Source: Anaerolineae bacterium | GTDB taxonomy: Bacteria > Chloroflexota > Anaerolineae > Anaerolineales > E44-bin32 | NCBI GenBank assembly: GCA_030605795.1 | Contig: JAUWHR010000014.1 | Coordinates: 1 to 64,000, forward strand | Direction of reading: 5' to 3' | Length of the DNA: 64,000 bases | Shown here: piece by piece, positions 60,622 through 64,000 of the stretch | Position numbering within the stretch: position 1 is the first letter of the stretch | Layout of the letters: each line of letters opens with the position of its first letter | Notes under the pieces: generated by a model | The model's database searches: none | Told to the model about the DNA's origin: nothing | The model's input: the letters and a program-made list of their open reading frames with translations, nothing else | Translations under genes and position numbers: made by a program

Positions 60622-61542
60622 TTAACGTCTGCGTAAATCGTCCAAGACCGCTTCCAGCTCAGATGGTAATGAAGTTTCAAAGCTGCTAGAGGTCGCTTCT
60701 CCGGGCAGCCTGACAGTAAGACTAGCAGCGTGAAGGAACTGCCGCTCAATCGGCAACGTCGGACGCCTCCGCCCATACTCCCGATCCCCCACCACCGGGC
60801 AATTAATAAAAGCCAGATGGACGCGAATCTGATGGGTACGCCCGGTCTTGGGATGCACCTCAAGCAAGCTGTGTTCACTGAACGACTCTATTGTATGGTA
60901 GATCGTAATTGCCTCACGCCCCTTTTCTACATTTACAACTGCCATCCGCTTGCGATGTCGTGGGTCGCGCCCAATGGGAGCTTCAATGCGCCCGGAAGGG
61001 GTTGGCGGCCGTCCATCCACTAACGCCAAATAAACCTTCTCCACTGAGCGGTCCTTAAATTGCCGCTGGAGCTGCTGATGAGCGGCGTCGTTCTTGGCCA
61101 GCAAGATCAAACCGGAGGTGTCTTTATCCAGGCGATGGACGACGCCAGGTCGGACCTCTCCCCCAACGCCCTCCATGTCCGGTGAATGCCCCAGCGCGGC
61201 GTGGACCAAGGTGCCAGTATAATGTCCAACCGAGGGGTGAACGACCATCCCCGCTGGTTTGTTTACTAGCAAGAGATCATCGTTCTCAAAAATGATGTCT
61301 AGTGGAATTTGCTCCGCTTGCAGCTTAGGCAGTGTTGGAGCAGGGATTATGACCTCCACCACCTCCCCACCATCGAGACGCAACCCGGGTTTAGTGATAA
61401 CTACACCATCGATTTTCACCAAACCCGAGCGGATAAGTTGCTGCAGGCGGGTGCGGGATAGATCGGGGACATGCACCACCAGGGCTAGATCAAGCCTACC
61501 CCCTGGTAGCGGAACCTCAAATCGAACCTGTCGTTCGCTCAC
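60622..61542 (-). CDS. rluD: RluD-family rRNA/tRNA pseudouridine synthase
   Basis: 306 aa. An N-terminal S4 domain (GGRLDLALVVHVPDLSRTRLQQLI) precedes the catalytic domain. IIFENDDLLLVNKPAGMVVHPSVG and VVHRLDKDTSGLILLAKND hold the catalytic Asp (HRLDKDTSG). KTGRTHQIRVHLAFINCPVVGDREYG closes the core. The family isomerises uridines in 23S rRNA helix 69 or elsewhere, and the exact target is not certain from sequence. Overlaps lspA by 4 nt, the common lspA-rluD arrangement. Confidence 0.94.
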   Translation of the reverse strand: MSERQVRFEVPLPGGRLDLALVVHVPDLSRTRLQQLIRSGLVKIDGVVITKPGLRLDGGEVVEVIIPAPTLPKLQAEQIPLDIIFENDDLLLVNKPAGMVVHPSVGHYTGTLVHAALGHSPDMEGVGGEVRPGVVHRLDKDTSGLILLAKNDAAHQQLQRQFKDRSVEKVYLALVDGRPPTPSGRIEAPIGRDPRHRKRMAVVNVEKGREAITIYHTIESFSEHSLLEVHPKTGRTHQIRVHLAFINCPVVGDREYGRRRPTLPIERQFLHAASLTVRLPGEATSSSFETSLPSELEAVLDDLRRR

Positions 61543-62102
61543 TCAACCAGGCGCTCTCCTTCCGATGCGCCTTCTCCTGCATCACTCTGCATGGATGTGT
61601 GCTCTTTAACTTCCTCAAACCGACCACGCCTTTCCTCGACCCACATCGCGGCTATGAGGATAGCGACGCCAATCGAGATGCATGCATCAGCCACATTGAA
61701 GACCGGAAAAGATCCCACAGAGATGAAATCGGTTACTGTGCCATGGATTAGTCGATCAATCAAATTCCCCACCGCCCCGCCTAATTGCATCGCTAATGCG
61801 GATCGCAACGCCACTTGCGCAGCGGGCACCCGTGGAAAGTAGTACAGGATTGCCAGGGAGACCAAGATCGCAATAACCGTTATAACCAGACCTCCTGATT
61901 TGAACAATCCGAAAGCCGCTCCGGTGTTGGTCCAATGAATAATTCTCGCGTAGGGCATCAGCCAATTAAAAGGCGACCAAGAGGCCCCCTGCTCTAGATT
62001 AAACCGCACCAGATATTTGGTCCACTGATCCAGTGCGATCACTATTCCTGCGATGCCAAGCAAGGTGAAGTAATCACGTACTTTAGACAAAATTGCCTCC
62101 AT
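61539..62102 (-). CDS. lspA: Lipoprotein signal peptidase (signal peptidase II)
   Basis: 187 aa from ATG at 62102; ATGs at 62117 and 62144 are also possible and none has a clear Shine-Dalgarno. Four membrane segments are visible. Catalytic motifs: ALDQWTKYLV, NTGAAFGLF, GGAVGNLIDRLIHGTVTDFI (first catalytic Asp near DR) and FPVFNVADACISIGVAIL (second catalytic Asp). It removes signal peptides from prolipoproteins in the membrane. The C terminus continues 30 residues past the core as a charged tail (EVKEHTSMQSDAGEGASEGE). Confidence 0.95.
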   Translation of the reverse strand: MEAILSKVRDYFTLLGIAGIVIALDQWTKYLVRFNLEQGASWSPFNWLMPYARIIHWTNTGAAFGLFKSGGLVITVIAILVSLAILYYFPRVPAAQVALRSALAMQLGGAVGNLIDRLIHGTVTDFISVGSFPVFNVADACISIGVAILIAAMWVEERRGRFEEVKEHTSMQSDAGEGASEGERLVE

Positions 62103-62190
62103 GAGACCAATATTCATCAGCGAGGTAGGATTGTACCTTATCATTTCATTCTTGCGAAACGTAATCCGTTGGACTGATCCACAAATGAGT

Positions 62191-62306
62191 GCACTGAAAA
62201 ACTACCCTCGAGGAGTGGGGAGGGGTATATGTGGGGGTGCGGGCGCAGCCCGCACCCCCACATATACCGGTTCCCGTCTCGCGGTTGACCTTTTTTCAGT
62301 GGAGTC
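62191..62306. mobile_element. MITE-like palindromic repeat, copy 2
   Basis: About 116 bp, nearly identical to the element at 45352: ends GCACTGAAAAA and TTTTTTCAGTGGAGTC, core TATATGTGGGGGTGCGGGC-GCAG-CCCGCACCCCCACATATA. ACAAATGA lies on both sides (62181-62188 and 62307-62314), which looks like a target duplication. It fills the gap between lspA and ileS. Confidence 0.88.
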
Positions 62307-62330
62307 ACAAATGAATTTATCGTAATCGCG

Positions 62331-64000
62331 TTAGCACTCGACCAGAACTAACCACACCTCCAACTTCTCTCCATCAAATGTGTGCTTGGCAGAGGCTTGG
62401 CCGGTAGGATGATCGACCTGTTCCAATGCCAGAGCGAGTGTTTCCCCCATGATGTATTCGCGATGCTTCGCAACCGCCGTAATCAGTCGTTCACTGGCGG
62501 TGAATTGGACATTAATCCGGTCATCCACCATTAGATCTGCCGTCTTGCGCAGCTCCTGCACTCGACGGACAAACTCACGCGCTAAGCCTTCATGCTCTAG
62601 TTCAGGTGTCAAATCGGTTGCCAACGCGGCTAAGTAGACTCCTTCAGCTACAGCAGAGAACCCCTCGTGGGCTTCTACCTGGACTTCTACCTCATCAGAT
62701 AGAATCTGGTGGTGCCCACTCTCGATTTGTACCTCGATTGATGAACCACCGGAAAGCAAGTGTGCTGCTGCTTCTTGTGTCTCTGTAGGATCCATGTCGA
62801 GGATCGCTTTACGCAGCGCCGGGAAACGTTCCTTGTACTTCTGGCCCAGTTGTTTCGGTAATGGATGAAGCCGGAAGTCGGCTGCTTCAGAAACGGCGTC
62901 CAGCAGACGGACCTTCTTGACATTAAGCTCATTTCCGATCAGATTGGCGTAGCGATTGACGACCTTCCGCTCATGAGCGGTTCCGACAGCGAAAGCCGCT
63001 TCTGCCAAGGGCTGGCGCAACTTTCGGTTGGCTTTATTGCGCGCCGCGTGTCCCATCGAGACCAGACGCATCACCAGCGCCATATCCTTGGTTAGATCCA
63101 TATCCATTGCCGAGAGGTCAACAGTCGGCCAATCGCAGTGGTGCACACTCTCCGGCGCTTGTGAATCGACGGTGCGAACCAGGTTCTGGTACATGATTTC
63201 AGTCACAAAGGGGACAAAAGGCGCCAGTAAACGGGAGAGCGTCACTAGAACGCGGTGGAGTGTGCTATAGGCGGCATGTTTATCAGCATCGGAAGCCTTA
63301 CTGGCACCAGCCTTGACCCAGAAGCGACGTCGACTGCGCCTCAGATACCAATTGCTTAGATCGTCCAGCAGACGGTTCACCGCGGCGGTCGCCTTGTCGG
63401 GCTCGAAGGTTTCCAACCGGAGGGTGACTTCTTCCACTACTTGATTCAACCGCGAGAGGACCCAACGATCAAGATCGCTGAACGTTACCGGCTTGTTCTC
63501 GTTGGGCACCCAACCATCGATATTAGCGTAGGTCACAAAGAACGAGTAAACGTTCCAAAGCGGAAGCAGAAACTGACGACGGACCTCATCGGCTCGATGG
63601 TAGCCGAAAAGTAGGTCTTTCTCCGGTTTGTGGTTGCAATATAACCAACGCATCACGTCAACACCCATTTTATCAGCTGCCTCATTGAAATCGATCGAAT
63701 TTCCCCAAGACTTGTGCATCGGTCGACCATCCTCAGCCAGCAAGGTCGAATAGGTGAAAACGTGCTTAAACGGCGCTCGCCGCTCAAGTATCGTACTCAT
63801 TGCAAGTAGACTGTAGAACCAATTGCGGAACTGCCCGGGAAAGCTCTCACTGATCATGTCCGCTGGAAACCACTTTCTCCAATATTCCCGATCCGTGTTG
63901 TAGCGCATTGTGCTCATCCCTACGATGCCTGCATCAAGCCAGGGATCGCCCACATCTGGGATGCGGCTCACCCGTCCGCCGCACTGGCTGCATTCGATCT
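62331..64000 (-). CDS. ileS: Isoleucyl-tRNA synthetase, type 2 (3' part; 5' end outside window)
   Basis: About 556 C-terminal residues; the frame stays open to base 64000, and the GTG at 63971 shown by the track is internal. The start of the visible part is IECSQCGGRVSRIPDVGDPW, followed by WLDAGIVGMSTMRY of the catalytic domain. The KMSKS-equivalent reads RPMHKSWGNSIDFNEAADKM, the eukaryote-like form of IleS2. Then come LLDDLSNWYLRRSRRRFW (anticodon-binding domain) and the DUF5915-like end. IleS2 enzymes are typically insensitive to mupirocin. Located 229 bp upstream of lspA with a MITE in between. Confidence 0.96.
   Translation of the reverse strand, partial: IECSQCGGRVSRIPDVGDPWLDAGIVGMSTMRYNTDREYWRKWFPADMISESFPGQFRNWFYSLLAMSTILERRAPFKHVFTYSTLLAEDGRPMHKSWGNSIDFNEAADKMGVDVMRWLYCNHKPEKDLLFGYHRADEVRRQFLLPLWNVYSFFVTYANIDGWVPNENKPVTFSDLDRWVLSRLNQVVEEVTLRLETFEPDKATAAVNRLLDDLSNWYLRRSRRRFWVKAGASKASDADKHAAYSTLHRVLVTLSRLLAPFVPFVTEIMYQNLVRTVDSQAPESVHHCDWPTVDLSAMDMDLTKDMALVMRLVSMGHAARNKANRKLRQPLAEAAFAVGTAHERKVVNRYANLIGNELNVKKVRLLDAVSEAADFRLHPLPKQLGQKYKERFPALRKAILDMDPTETQEAAAHLLSGGSSIEVQIESGHHQILSDEVEVQVEAHEGFSAVAEGVYLAALATDLTPELEHEGLAREFVRRVQELRKTADLMVDDRINVQFTASERLITAVAKHREYIMGETLALALEQVDHPTGQASAKHTFDGEKLEVWLVLVEC

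Noticed and set aside
1-64000. CRISPR arrays
   Set aside because: No regularly spaced identical direct repeats of 20-40 bp and no cas genes; the repeats present are palindromic dispersed elements.

Overview
The window reads as a bacterial chromosome segment of moderate GC, most likely from the Chloroflexota. This rests on gene content and order (SUF operon with a divergent SufR-like regulator; asp23-fakA-degV-degV-recG-coaD; VWA/FHA, Ser/Thr kinase and PP2C genes in a row; Pro/Thr-rich secreted tails; a type-2 IleS). It is an inference, since no database search could be run.

Layout. 1-3.7 kb: a DegV fatty-acid-binding protein (cut by the window edge) and pyruvate phosphate dikinase. 3.8-11.3 kb: the minus-strand SUF iron-sulfur operon sufC-sufB-sufD-(unknown SH3-like protein)-sufS-sufU-Rieske, with a divergent plus-strand pair encoding a SufR-like Fe-S regulator and a SufT/MIP18-like protein. 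The intergenic region holds a consensus sufC promoter, a sufR promoter and two AT-rich palindromic operator candidates. 11.3-18.5 kb: nested repeats, an ECF sigma factor with a small membrane partner, a DnaQ-DinG exonuclease/helicase, an orphan protein, EF-P, a Cys-rich protein and a HAD-DinB fusion.

18.6-26.2 kb is an AT-richer accessory island next to tRNA-Leu(UAG). It carries a 1072-aa calcineurin-type phosphoesterase fused to a STAND/NACHT-like NTPase (a predicted defence protein), a DUF4145-like protein, two zinc-ribbon proteins, an intact tyrosine recombinase and two truncated recombinase 3' ends in tandem.

26.2-44.7 kb is housekeeping: tig-clpP-clpX, a HAD phosphatase, rlmN, rpe, rpmB (absent from the ORF track), asp23-fakA-two DegV proteins-recG-coaD, a SepIVA/DivIVA-like coiled-coil protein, pyrG, a roadblock protein, and rimM-khpA-rpsP. 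RpsP has a 170-residue acidic tail, and upstream of it only the 3' stub of ffh remains. 45.3-51.3 kb: a MITE-like repeat, mtnP, an FHA protein divergent from archease-rtcB, another repeat block, and tyrS with a leader containing a terminator, a competing stem and a short ORF with two Tyr codons. 51.3-59.4 kb: a GT-C-like membrane glycosyltransferase, then a phospho-signalling module (VWA-FHA protein, Ser/Thr kinase, two PP2C proteins with FecR-like outer domains). 59.6-64 kb: threonine aldolase, RluD-type pseudouridine synthase, LspA, a second MITE copy, and the 3' part of ileS.

Two themes run through the window. Several genes have a -10 box only 7-12 nt before the start codon, which suggests leaderless mRNAs. 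Intergenic gaps are often filled by short palindromic repeat families that recur across the window.
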